A stretch of 7,836 nt of DNA from Candidatus Poseidoniaceae archaeon (GCA_029250305.1 JAQXFM010000314.1:1-7836), one strand, 5' to 3'; shown: positions 1 through 6,106, counted from the first letter of the stretch. Notes: generated by a model from the letters alone, not told the origin. Made by a program: numbers and translations.

Positions 1-1675
1 CCTCACCATTGGTTTTCGCTTCCTTGAGTGCTGCCTTGTGCTCATCGCGTTGGGCCATGAGATCTTCCAACAAAGCAGGAACCAATCCCTTGCGTTCCGA
101 TTGGTGCCTAAACCGAGCACCAGTGGGCGCCGTGTGAACAAGTGCATCTTCAGTGGGCTGATCTGTTTGCACCGGGTCAATTCGAGTGGTGTAGCAAATA
201 TTGTGACCAATCATGATTGAAGGGTACATGCTCTTGAAATCCAAAACGGCAATCCAGGGGTGAAGCCCTGCAGCGACCTCGTGGACATACCCTCCAGTGA
301 TTTGCCCTTCTTTTGCCTGCGCTGAACCAGTGAGTGGTACGGCCACGCCTTCGCTGTCTGCCAAGCGAATCACCAAGGAATCGATCAGTTGGCTTGTGCT
401 GCCATTGGCCGCCGTGTCGAAGGTGACTTTTGCAACAGCTGCAACCGCTTCCTTCCGTCGAATGACCTGAAGTTTGCCGAGAATGTCAAGCGGAAGTTCA
501 GCGTCCCGGATGCAATATTCAAGCACCACATCCGGTCGATTGGCCCATTCTTCATCCATTTTCGAGGCGTCAACATCCATCTTATGCTTGTCAGATTGAT
601 CAGGGAACAGCAAGTTGCTGATGAATGAAAGCGTCTCCCGTTGGGGGCGCAATGCCATTCTCGCCTGCCACCACGCATCCACAACGGTTCGCCCTGCTAC
701 GTTCCAAGCACGGGATGATTGACGGCGAGGGAACAATCCCGAGCGGGTTCGTTTCGCCTCTGATTCGGTTTGTTGAACGCGCCCCCAACCGAACAGCAAA
801 CCGCGTTTCCTCCAATCTTTCGAGCGCGCATGAACGCCCATTCGGTCATTGAGTCGAGGTAAATCGAAGTTATCGATGTTGTACCCCGTGATGATGTCTG
901 GGTCTTGGCTTCGGACGACGAGGGTCAATTCTTCCATGATGCTTTGCTCTTCGCCGACGAAGGAAAACGTTTGACGGTGCCCTGATTGAAGGTCCTCGAT
1001 GACGGCGGCCGCACACAGAATCGTGTCGTGGGCGATGCTTGTTTCTAAGTCGAATGAGAACATCTTGTAGGGAACTGGGAACGGTTCGCTCGCTTCGAGG
1101 TCTGCAAGTTCGCACTCCACCGTGCAGTCAACGGCGTATCGCCCCGCTCCACCTTCTTTACGAACCGCTTCAAGGCGCGAAAAATCCTCGTCTTCCTCCG
1201 CACGGCGGTCGATGATTGAACCCTTGAGCGAGAGATGCATCCCAAGGCCTTGGTCGAGGAACAGACGGTTCAGGAAGGGGATGTCCCCTGAGAAAATCTG
1301 CCAACTTTGTTTGGCCAAGGCCTTGCGCAAGCTTGGAACCACAAACGGCTGACGGACGGTCACTGTCCATACCGGTCGCTGCCCCAAATCAGTCAATTTG
1401 AGCACCGGGCCCTCAATGCCAGTCACATCCTCCATTGCCGCAACTGCAGCCAAGCGCTGTGTGACATGATCTGGAACTTCCATTCCTTCGCTCCATACCA
1501 TCAGCGGGGAGATTTCGAAGGTAGGGCGAAGGCCGTGAACAAGAGCACAAATCGACTCTCCTTGCTCAGTACGACCAAACAATTCGAGTACGGTGGAAGG
1601 AGACTTCGAACCATTCAAGCCGTCGACGGAATGGTAACGGCCACTCACAACACCCATTCGCCCTTCAAACAGCAT
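1..1675 (-). CDS. polB: Family B DNA polymerase, N-terminal part (3' end outside window)
   Basis: Replicative-type DNA polymerase with 3'-5' proofreading. The minus frame is open from 1675 to the left edge, about 558 codons. Exonuclease motifs are seen in order: Exo I FSFDLETS (D209, E211), Exo II GYNIDNFD (D271) and Exo III YCIRDAEL (Y387, D391), so proofreading looks intact. Polymerase motif A, DFKSMYPSIMI, starts at D479 and is followed by the conserved RKGLVPALLEDLMAQR stretch. Motifs B and C and the thumb lie beyond the window. No intein interrupts motif A, a common insertion site in archaeal polymerases. Start: ATG 1675 is preceded closely by GGGGAGGG (1678-1685), giving MLFEGRMGVV; ATG 1687 and ATG 1657 are alternatives, and an in-frame stop at 1736-1738 limits extension. 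It diverges from the aminotransferase gene. The family assignment is secure; calling it the main replicase is inference, since PolD may share the role in euryarchaea. Confidence 0.95.
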   Translation of the reverse strand, partial: MLFEGRMGVVSGRYHSVDGLNGSKSPSTVLELFGRTEQGESICALVHGLRPTFEISPLMVWSEGMEVPDHVTQRLAAVAAMEDVTGIEGPVLKLTDLGQRPVWTVTVRQPFVVPSLRKALAKQSWQIFSGDIPFLNRLFLDQGLGMHLSLKGSIIDRRAEEDEDFSRLEAVRKEGGAGRYAVDCTVECELADLEASEPFPVPYKMFSFDLETSIAHDTILCAAAVIEDLQSGHRQTFSFVGEEQSIMEELTLVVRSQDPDIITGYNIDNFDLPRLNDRMGVHARSKDWRKRGLLFGWGRVQQTESEAKRTRSGLFPRRQSSRAWNVAGRTVVDAWWQARMALRPQRETLSFISNLLFPDQSDKHKMDVDASKMDEEWANRPDVVLEYCIRDAELPLDILGKLQVIRRKEAVAAVAKVTFDTAANGSTSQLIDSLVIRLADSEGVAVPLTGSAQAKEGQITGGYVHEVAAGLHPWIAVLDFKSMYPSIMIGHNICYTTRIDPVQTDQPTEDALVHTAPTGARFRHQSERKGLVPALLEDLMAQRDEHKAALKEAKTNGE

Positions 1676-1677
1676 TG

Positions 1678-1685
1678 CCCTCCCC
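1678..1685 (-). promoter_or_regulatory. Putative ribosome-binding site of polB
   Basis: GGGGAGGG on the minus strand, ending two bases before ATG 1675. The match to the anti-Shine-Dalgarno is strong but the spacing is short. The upstream candidate ATG 1687 has no such motif before it, which favours 1675. A start at ATG 1657, preceded by GAAGGGCGA, cannot be excluded. Confidence 0.4.
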
Positions 1686-1835
1686 ATTGCAGGGCAACCG
1701 AGCCATCCTATGGCCCTTCGCTTATCGTCAGGCAGTCAAAAGGTCAGGAAACGGCTTCCTCGACCATCAAAGTCGGGAGGAATGCTTGAAAGCCTCATCT
1801 ACATGGCGAGAAACGCCGTAGGCAGAGTGAATGAA

Positions 1836-2855
1836 ATGAGCGAAGATATCGACTGGGACAGTTTGACCTTTTCATTAACACCAACGGACACAATGTACCT
1901 TACCGAAACATCGGCTGAGGATCCTTGGATGCCCGGGTCACTCCGCCCGTATGGCCCAATTCCAATGTCTCCAGCTGCTGGCGTCATCAATTACGGACAA
2001 GGCCTGTTTGAAGGCATGAAGGCGTTCCGAACATCCAAAGGTCGTGTCGTCTTCTTCCGACCCGAAGAGAATGCACGAAGAATGCAACGTGGTGCAGACC
2101 GCTTGAAAATGCCACCAGTGCCCGAATCTGTGTTCATCGATGCCGTTGAGCAATGCGTTCAAGCCAACCTCAAATGGCTCCCCCCCACCGGCAAAGGCGC
2201 CATGTATGTCCGACCACTGTTGATGGGATCCGGGCCAATTCTGGGCGTAGCACCTGCTCCATCGTACACATTCCTTGTCTATGTGACACCGGTGGGCCCC
2301 TACTTCAAAGGCGGCGTAAATGCCATTGATCTGTTGATTTCTGAAGAACACCACCGTGCTGCACCTGGTGGGTCTGGCGGCGTCAAGGCCATCGGCAACT
2401 ATGCGCCCGGCATGATGCCAAGTAAGAAAGCCAAAGCAGCAGGGTATGCTGAAGTCATTTACCTTGATGCTGAAACGCATTCCTATGTCGAAGAAGTCGG
2501 TGCTGCGAACTTTTTCTGCGTCAAAGATGGTGTGCTCTACACGCCCGAACTCACCGGCACGATCCTCCCTGGCATCACCCGCAACTCGGTCATTGAATTG
2601 GCACGCCATCATGGCATTGAAGTGGTAGAAACAAAGGTCGAAGCATCTTTTGCAATGGATGCTGATGAAGCATTCTGCTGTGGAACCGCCGCTGTCATTT
2701 CCCCGATTGGGTCAATCACGAAAGGCGATACAAAAGCGAACTATGGCAACGGAACGCCCGGTCCAATCACTCAGAAACTCTACACTCAACTCGTAGGAAT
2801 TCAAAACGAAGAACAAGAAGACATCTTTGGATGGCTGCACGAAGTTCCTGTTTGA
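1836..2855 (+). CDS. ilvE: Branched-chain amino acid aminotransferase (PLP fold type IV, BCAT type II)
   Basis: Cytoplasmic PLP enzyme that interconverts leucine, isoleucine and valine with their 2-oxo acids, using glutamate/2-oxoglutarate. From ATG 1836 the product is 339 residues (MSEDIDWDSL...). It follows the eukaryote-like BCAT pattern: the FxLTPTDTMYLTE opening, GVINYGQGLFEGMKAFR, MYVRPLLMGSGPILGV and YVTPVGPYFKGG. The Schiff-base lysine is K184 in GGVKAIGNYA, with the cofactor glutamate E220 in VEEVGAANFF. The C-terminal FCCGTAAVISPI lacks the CXXC redox pair of mammalian BCATs. The frame is open upstream to ATG 1710, with ATG 1782 and 1803 also possible, but family members begin near the chosen site and AGAGTGA precedes it. 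It is divergent from polB, about 160 bases away, and its stop lies three bases from the stop of the SRP19 gene. Function is well supported; the start is less certain. Confidence 0.93.
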   Translation: MSEDIDWDSLTFSLTPTDTMYLTETSAEDPWMPGSLRPYGPIPMSPAAGVINYGQGLFEGMKAFRTSKGRVVFFRPEENARRMQRGADRLKMPPVPESVFIDAVEQCVQANLKWLPPTGKGAMYVRPLLMGSGPILGVAPAPSYTFLVYVTPVGPYFKGGVNAIDLLISEEHHRAAPGGSGGVKAIGNYAPGMMPSKKAKAAGYAEVIYLDAETHSYVEEVGAANFFCVKDGVLYTPELTGTILPGITRNSVIELARHHGIEVVETKVEASFAMDADEAFCCGTAAVISPIGSITKGDTKANYGNGTPGPITQKLYTQLVGIQNEEQEDIFGWLHEVPV

Positions 2856-2858
2856 ACT

Positions 2859-3317
2859 TCAGCGTTTCTTGAAACCAGGCCGCTTCTTGAAGCTCGACCG
2901 TTGAGGTGTTGCCGCAGCGCCTCGGCCCTTTCGCTGAGAACGAGCACGTCGATCGCCAGTTTGTGGCCCGCGTGCGACACGGTCTGCATTGGCTTCTTTC
3001 TGCTCTCGTTGCATCTGGCGCCATTGAGCACCAATCAGTTGAAGCAGCTCTTCTTTCGAGTTTGCACCAACGGATTGTTTTGATCCCGTGCGCGAGACCC
3101 ACATTCGCCCTTCGCCTTGGTGAGGACGTGCGGGGTGAGAAACGCGTTCTTCTCGCTTGATTTTCTTGAGCCCAAGTTTCCGAGCGGCCAAGAACAGACC
3201 TTCGAGGTCTGGCTTTAGCACGGAGGAATCTTTCGGAACACGCCGACCGCTGCGTCGAGATGTACGGGCATCAAAGTAGCCCGGCCATACGCAGAGTCTG
3301 TCAGGGTTGTGGTCCAT
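2859..3317 (-). CDS. srp19: Signal recognition particle subunit SRP19
   Basis: SRP19 binds the tips of helices 6 and 8 of 7S SRP RNA and prepares it to take up SRP54, so it serves co-translational targeting to the membrane. The 152-residue product opens with the family core: CVWPGYFDARTSRRSGRRVP (residues 9-28), then KPDLEGLFLAARKLGL and a short basic strand, with GEGRMWVS around 68-75 matching the RNA-contacting end of the domain. Archaeal SRP19 is usually about 90-100 residues. Here a basic, low-complexity tail (about 105-152) ends in a doubled FKKR motif separated by PG. It lies downstream of rps8e on the same strand with a 64-base gap, consistent with one transcript. AAGGTGA, six bases before ATG 3317, supports the start. 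The identification rests on motif recall; I am fairly sure of the domain and unsure of the tail's role. Confidence 0.85.
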   Translation of the reverse strand: MDHNPDRLCVWPGYFDARTSRRSGRRVPKDSSVLKPDLEGLFLAARKLGLKKIKREERVSHPARPHQGEGRMWVSRTGSKQSVGANSKEELLQLIGAQWRQMQREQKEANADRVARGPQTGDRRARSQRKGRGAAATPQRSSFKKRPGFKKR

Positions 3318-3323
3318 GTTGGT

Positions 3324-3330
3324 TCACCTT
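3324..3330 (-). promoter_or_regulatory. Ribosome-binding site of srp19
   Basis: AAGGTGA on the minus strand with a six-base spacer to ATG 3317. The same AAGGTG core stands before rps8e (3770-3776), so the two genes share a translation-start style. This site fixes the srp19 start. Confidence 0.65.
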
Positions 3331-3332
3331 GT

Positions 3333-3350
3333 TCGGGGAGTTCTCCCCGA
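3333..3350. repeat. Perfect 18-base inverted repeat (hairpin) between rps8e and srp19
   Basis: TCGGGGAG and CTCCCCGA pair perfectly over eight base pairs around a two-base centre, or seven pairs with a tetraloop. The stem is GC-rich. On the transcribed strand it sits 32 bases after the rps8e stop and two bases before the srp19 ribosome-binding site. No run of U follows, so it is not a typical factor-independent terminator. It could be an mRNA processing or stability element, or could modulate access to the srp19 start. Confidence 0.6.
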
Positions 3351-3381
3351 TTGGTATGAACCCAACGGAGATTGGATTGCT

Positions 3382-3762
3382 TCACTCGATGAGGACGCCG
3401 TTAATCACGCCGTCCTTACCCGGACGAGATGTGATACGGACACGACCTTGGTCGGTTTCGATAACAGCGCCCTTTACGAGGATGTTTCGTCGGACGTAGT
3501 TTGGATCCGATTCGTTCTCCACGACGTTGTGAATGGTTCCGAGGGTGGTCTTCCCCGACTTTGGATTGTTGATGGAGACGCGGTTTTCCGACATCACACG
3601 GACAAGGGTGTTGCCACCGGTGCGGCGGTAAATCTTGCGCTTTGGAGCGCCAACAAGTGCCATTTGCTTCTCGGAAGAAATTTCCGTAGAGCGCTTGCTG
3701 CGTGCCTGAACTTTGCGTCCGCCACTGGGTTTTCGTCGAGAGATACCGTGCCATTGTGCCAT
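3382..3762 (-). CDS. rps8e: 30S ribosomal protein S8e
   Basis: Structural protein of the small ribosomal subunit, found in archaea and eukaryotes only. The 126-residue product has the usual archaeal length. It begins MAQWHGISRRKPSGGR and carries the family's KRKIYRRTGGN region (residues 41-51), NPKSGKTTLGTI with an ENESDPNYVRRNILVKGAVI segment (about 67-101), and ends with the conserved pattern ...VRITSRPGKDGVINGVLIE. The frame is open upstream to ATG 3849, but ATG 3762 is chosen because S8e family proteins start with this tryptophan/histidine block and because AAGGTGG stands seven bases ahead. It precedes srp19 in an apparent operon. A TATA-like element upstream (3801-3810) suggests its own promoter rather than read-through from the hydrolase gene behind it. 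Confidence 0.96.
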   Translation of the reverse strand: MAQWHGISRRKPSGGRKVQARSKRSTEISSEKQMALVGAPKRKIYRRTGGNTLVRVMSENRVSINNPKSGKTTLGTIHNVVENESDPNYVRRNILVKGAVIETDQGRVRITSRPGKDGVINGVLIE

Positions 3763-3769
3763 AGTGAGA

Positions 3770-3776
3770 CCACCTT
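3770..3776 (-). promoter_or_regulatory. Ribosome-binding site of rps8e
   Basis: AAGGTGG on the minus strand with a seven-base spacer to ATG 3762. It selects this start over the upstream in-frame ATG 3849. Confidence 0.6.
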
Positions 3777-3800
3777 GCGGAACAAAGCGACAAACAGGGC

Positions 3801-3810
3801 GTATATGAAA
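3801..3810 (-). promoter_or_regulatory. TATA-like element, candidate promoter of rps8e-srp19
   Basis: TTTCATATAC on the minus strand resembles an archaeal TATA box in otherwise balanced DNA. It lies in the 55-base gap between the hydrolase stop and rps8e, about 40 bases before the start codon. Transcription starting roughly 23-25 bases downstream would give a short leader that just contains the ribosome-binding site. No clear BRE is visible next to it. This is an inference from position and composition. Confidence 0.4.
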
Positions 3811-3817
3811 GCAACCC

Positions 3818-4492
3818 TCAGACACACTTTGCCAAAATCTCAGAAACAACCGTTGTCTCTTGTTTTTTCAACACCGCGCGCACGCGATCGCCAGGGTGTA
3901 ATTGACCAACGCCAGAAGGCGTTCCGGTGAACAGTAAATCGCCTGCTTGCACAGGAGCCCACTTGAGGAGATTTTCAATTTGCATCTGTGGCGTGATCGT
4001 CATTTCAAGAAGGGGAGCATCTTGAACGAGGACGTCGTTCACATACAATTCGAGGTGGAGCGCCTCGTAGGTGTCAAGGAACCCTTTCCATCCGTTGTAC
4101 CATGGCGCAAAAGATCCGACATAGGCACTGCCGCGAAAGCATTTTCCTTTGGTCCAAGGCAATTGCTCGCTTCGAAGTTCACCCTGGGTCAATCGATCGG
4201 TGAGGTCCAAACCAACTGCGATTGCTTCGGGTTGGCCTTGATGGTTTAATCGAACCACAAGTTCCACTTCGTGGTGTACTTCCCCCGGGTGGCCCGTCAC
4301 TTGAATCGGTCCAGAGTGTTGGAGGCAGTTGGTTGGCTTAACGAAAAACACAGGGTTGGGAGGTTGCTCGTTACCGAGTTCCACAGCATGCTTCGCAAAT
4401 GTTCGGATGGTGCACCACAGGGCCATAGTGCTGCCATAGGATTCTCCCTCATGAAGTTCAAGGTTGAGCCAAGGGTCAAGTGCTGTGGTCAT
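3818..4492 (-). CDS. Fumarylacetoacetate hydrolase-family protein (FAHD1/YcgM-like)
   Basis: Metal-dependent enzyme of the FAH superfamily, whose single-domain members include acylpyruvate hydrolases, oxaloacetate decarboxylases and decarboxylases/hydratases of aromatic degradation. Of 224 residues, about 26-224 align by eye with FAHD1 and YcgM. Seen are the opening strand with H35 (CTIRTFAKH), PVFFVKPTN, the metal ligands E75 and E77 (VHHEVEL) and D96 (GLDLTDR), LPWTKGKCFRGSAYVG, and the closing TGTPSGVG loop (189-196). All ligands are present, so it should be active. The substrate cannot be read from sequence; oxaloacetate or an acylpyruvate is a reasonable guess. Start: ATG 4492 leaves five bases to the divergent PUA frame; ATG 4426 (MALWCTIRTF) would begin right at the first core strand as in relatives. 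Neither has a clear ribosome-binding site. The gene lies ahead of rps8e, with no evident functional link. Confidence 0.88.
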   Translation of the reverse strand: MTTALDPWLNLELHEGESYGSTMALWCTIRTFAKHAVELGNEQPPNPVFFVKPTNCLQHSGPIQVTGHPGEVHHEVELVVRLNHQGQPEAIAVGLDLTDRLTQGELRSEQLPWTKGKCFRGSAYVGSFAPWYNGWKGFLDTYEALHLELYVNDVLVQDAPLLEMTITPQMQIENLLKWAPVQAGDLLFTGTPSGVGQLHPGDRVRAVLKKQETTVVSEILAKCV

Positions 4493-4497
4493 GAGGG
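4493..4497 (+). promoter_or_regulatory. Ribosome-binding site deciding the PUA-protein start
   Basis: GAGGG followed by a six-base spacer to ATG 4504. The earlier in-frame ATG 4498 directly abuts the motif and would be badly spaced, so 4504 is preferred. If the divergent hydrolase starts at 4492, this site lies directly beside its start codon on the opposite strand. Confidence 0.5.
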
Positions 4498-4503
4498 ATG
4501 TCT

Positions 4504-5013
4504 ATGACGCGCGACTGGAGCATCCGAAAACGCCGACCGGTGCGCAGAAAGAACATCGCACCTTTGCTCAAAGACCTCGAGGAAGCCCTCGACATTGACC
4601 TGTCAGTCGATGGTGCGTTTCTCGAGATGGCCGAATATGGACCGTGGCAGATGGTCCTTGTGGACAAGGTCGCCATTGGTGTGGAAGTGACCAACGACGA
4701 AGGGCAGCGGTTTGCATTCCTAACCCTCCGAGGATTTCTCGAGCATACTGATGCAAAGAAGTGGGTTGAAGTTGATCATGGTGCCATTCCGTTCCTGATG
4801 AAAGGGGCGGATTGCATGGTTGCAGGCGTTCATGACGCAGATTCAAGCATCGAAGAGGGAGACTTGGTGTGGGTGCGGGACATGACCCACAAACGGCCGC
4901 TTGCGATCGGATGGGCAACCCTTCGAGGCGAGGAACTGAAAGACACCACCAAAGGAAAAGGCATCAAAACCCTCCATTGGGTGGGCGATGAGTTGTGGGA
5001 CATGGAATTGTAA
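4504..5013 (+). CDS. PUA-domain RNA-binding protein, MCT-1/Tma20-like
   Basis: Archaeal relative of eukaryotic MCT-1/Tma20 and of the N-terminal part of eIF2D, proteins that bind the ribosome and act in initiation or recycling. The 169 residues split into an N-terminal pre-PUA part (about 1-85), beginning with a very basic stretch (IRKRRPVRRKN) and holding PWQMVLVDKVAIGVE and PTLRGFL-like FLTLRGFLE, and a PUA domain (about 87-165). The PUA part shows VEVDHGAIPFLMKGADCMVAGV, DADSSIEEGDLVWVRD, PLAIGWA and the end KGIKTLHWVGDELWDMEL, a pattern typical of archaeal members. Cytoplasmic; RNA or ribosome binding is inferred from the family. Its start at 4504 follows GAGGG with good spacing, with 4498 the alternative. 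It diverges from the hydrolase gene; the following secreted-protein gene begins 59 bases downstream on the same strand. Confidence 0.9.
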   Translation: MTRDWSIRKRRPVRRKNIAPLLKDLEEALDIDLSVDGAFLEMAEYGPWQMVLVDKVAIGVEVTNDEGQRFAFLTLRGFLEHTDAKKWVEVDHGAIPFLMKGADCMVAGVHDADSSIEEGDLVWVRDMTHKRPLAIGWATLRGEELKDTTKGKGIKTLHWVGDELWDMEL

Positions 5014-5072
5014 GGCTCGTGAGGTGGGAACGCCAAGCGAACAGTAATGAACGATTTAGATTTGGTTTGGCC

Positions 5073-5642
5073 ATGCGCTCTTCGAAGATTGCTTGTGCAC
5101 TGTGTTGTCTTTTCTTGCTTGCACCGCTGGCATCGGCAAGTGAACTTGTTGGAGGTCAAGATGAAAACCCCGCAGATGGAGAGGCCCCTTTCACCATCCT
5201 TACACGAGATTCTCCATCGATTGATGGAGCGCAGTGGACCTTGACCCTCGAAATGAACCAAGCTGAGTATGATAATGGAACAGAATTCCAAATTTCAACA
5301 CAAATTTGCACCAATGATGGTGTCTGCGACCCACCAACGGCAATGACCGCTGACATCGACGAGCGGATCCAAACAATCACGCTCACCCCACAATCTGACC
5401 ACACGTACATCAACTGGCGAGTCAAGGCTGTCTATGAAGACGGTAACAACACAAATTTCCCTCAAGGCTCATGGTACACCACATGGTCTTCATGCTGGCA
5501 GAATAATGGCGAGTACGGAGGAATTGATGCAAACTCAGCCCTTAATGGATGTTCAACGGAAGAGGAATCCACGCCAGGGTTCGGAGCACTGATCGCATTG
5601 ACCGGACTTCTTGCTGCTGCGGCGGTCATCCGTCGAGATTGA
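5073..5642 (+). CDS. Secreted, surface-anchored protein with PGF-CTERM tail, unknown function
   Basis: I do not recognise a catalytic family. From ATG 5073 the 189-residue product has a clear signal peptide (MRSSKIACALCCLFLLAPLASAS, probable cleavage near residues 21-24). A mature acidic domain of about 140 residues follows, rich in Thr, Asn and aromatic residues. Four cysteines in the mature part (79, 85, 141, 160) could form two disulfides. The end is a PGF-CTERM sorting signal: acidic EEES, TPGF (168-170), a hydrophobic segment and a basic RRD. In archaea with archaeosortase A this tail is removed and the protein lipid-anchored to the membrane. The TYINWRVKAVYEDGN segment suggests a beta-sandwich fold. 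The open frame extends up to ATG 4995, inside the PUA gene, but that would bury the signal peptide. It overlaps the end of the opposing gene by 17 bases. Confidence 0.8.
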   Translation: MRSSKIACALCCLFLLAPLASASELVGGQDENPADGEAPFTILTRDSPSIDGAQWTLTLEMNQAEYDNGTEFQISTQICTNDGVCDPPTAMTADIDERIQTITLTPQSDHTYINWRVKAVYEDGNNTNFPQGSWYTTWSSCWQNNGEYGGIDANSALNGCSTEEESTPGFGALIALTGLLAAAAVIRRD

Positions 5643-6036
5643 TGTGCTCGCTTATTCGTTCAATGAAACGGCGCTGTTCGTAACCCCATTCGATGAGCAC
5701 GACTTCGCACCGTGAGCGGTCGTCACTAAGCAGGCCATGAGCGAACCCTGCTTGTTGTACATCGCTGGGGACAATGGGTAAATGGACGCCTTTGAGAACG
5801 ACCTTGCAACCATGTTCAACAACCGTGGCTGTGCCAAATCCGAATGAAATTTCGTCTTCATTCGACGCCTTAACAAGGACGTTTCCTGCTTTCAGAAACC
5901 GTTTGAGGGCGGCCATCAATGGAGCGCCGTCGCCTTCAAGCGTTGTCCCCCCATATGCTGAGAGGAAGGTCAACTCCGTGTCGTTTTGCTCCATCAGGTG
6001 ATCAAGGTCCCGCTGCTTTGGTACTTTGTCGGCCAT
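5626..6036 (-). CDS. Conserved-looking small soluble protein, unknown function
   Basis: Product not recognised. From ATG 6036 it is 136 residues (MADKVPKQRDLDHLMEQND...), with no signal peptide or membrane segment, so probably cytoplasmic. Visible elements are an amphipathic start, a Gly/Thr-rich loop (SAYGGTTLEGDG, 26-37), a helix LMAALKRFLKAG (40-51), alternating beta-like strands (FGFGTATVVEHGCKVVLKGVHLPIV, about 65-89), and a charged helical end (GYEQRRFIERISEHI, 118-132), suggesting an alpha/beta fold. GGGAG (6041-6045), four bases ahead, and GGAGGAG further up support this start; the frame stays open to ATG 6165, which would overlap the previous gene. It follows the HmuY-like gene on the same strand after 70 bases, and its end overlaps the opposing secreted-protein gene by 17 bases. 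The good start signal and intact frame argue that it is a real gene. Confidence 0.7.
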   Translation of the reverse strand: MADKVPKQRDLDHLMEQNDTELTFLSAYGGTTLEGDGAPLMAALKRFLKAGNVLVKASNEDEISFGFGTATVVEHGCKVVLKGVHLPIVPSDVQQAGFAHGLLSDDRSRCEVVLIEWGYEQRRFIERISEHINLDG

Positions 6037-6040
6037 GGTT

Positions 6041-6054
6041 CTCCCTGCTCCTCC
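6041..6054 (-). promoter_or_regulatory. Ribosome-binding region of the small unknown gene
   Basis: Two purine-rich blocks on the minus strand, GGAGGAG (6048-6054) and GGGAG (6041-6045), precede ATG 6036 by eleven and four bases. They favour this start over upstream in-frame ATGs at 6078, 6087 and 6165, which lack such motifs. Confidence 0.5.
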
Positions 6055-6106
6055 ACTCGGGCCCGTATTCTTGGTCATGCCGACCATGTGGGCCGGTTGA
6101 GGGGCG

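Noticed and set aside
200..260. Possible intein at polymerase motif A
   Set aside because: Motif A (DFKSMYPSIMI) reads straight through into the expected downstream region with no insertion.
1307..1789. 160-codon plus-strand open frame across the polB start region
   Set aside because: It lies opposite the first part of polB, whose minus frame is continuous and carries recognisable motifs; this is a shadow frame with no protein-like pattern.
2320..2365. ilvE as a D-amino acid or 4-amino-4-deoxychorismate family enzyme of the same fold
   Set aside because: The N-terminal VINYGQGLFEGMKAFR and YVTPVGPYF motifs match the branched-chain type II group rather than the other fold type IV enzymes.
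1938..2612. 224-codon minus-strand open frame
   Set aside because: Antisense to the aminotransferase, whose cofactor-binding motifs settle the coding strand.
3333..3350. Hairpin as an intrinsic terminator of rps8e
   Set aside because: No U-rich stretch follows on the transcribed strand, and a coding gene with its ribosome-binding site begins immediately after.
3307..3930. 207-codon plus-strand open frame
   Set aside because: It runs antisense to all of rps8e and the gap before srp19; S8e is unmistakable on the other strand.
5045..5072. AT-rich GATTTAGATTTGG as TATA box of the secreted-protein gene
   Set aside because: It lies only about 10-20 bases before the start codon, too close for a normal archaeal TATA element unless the true start is later.
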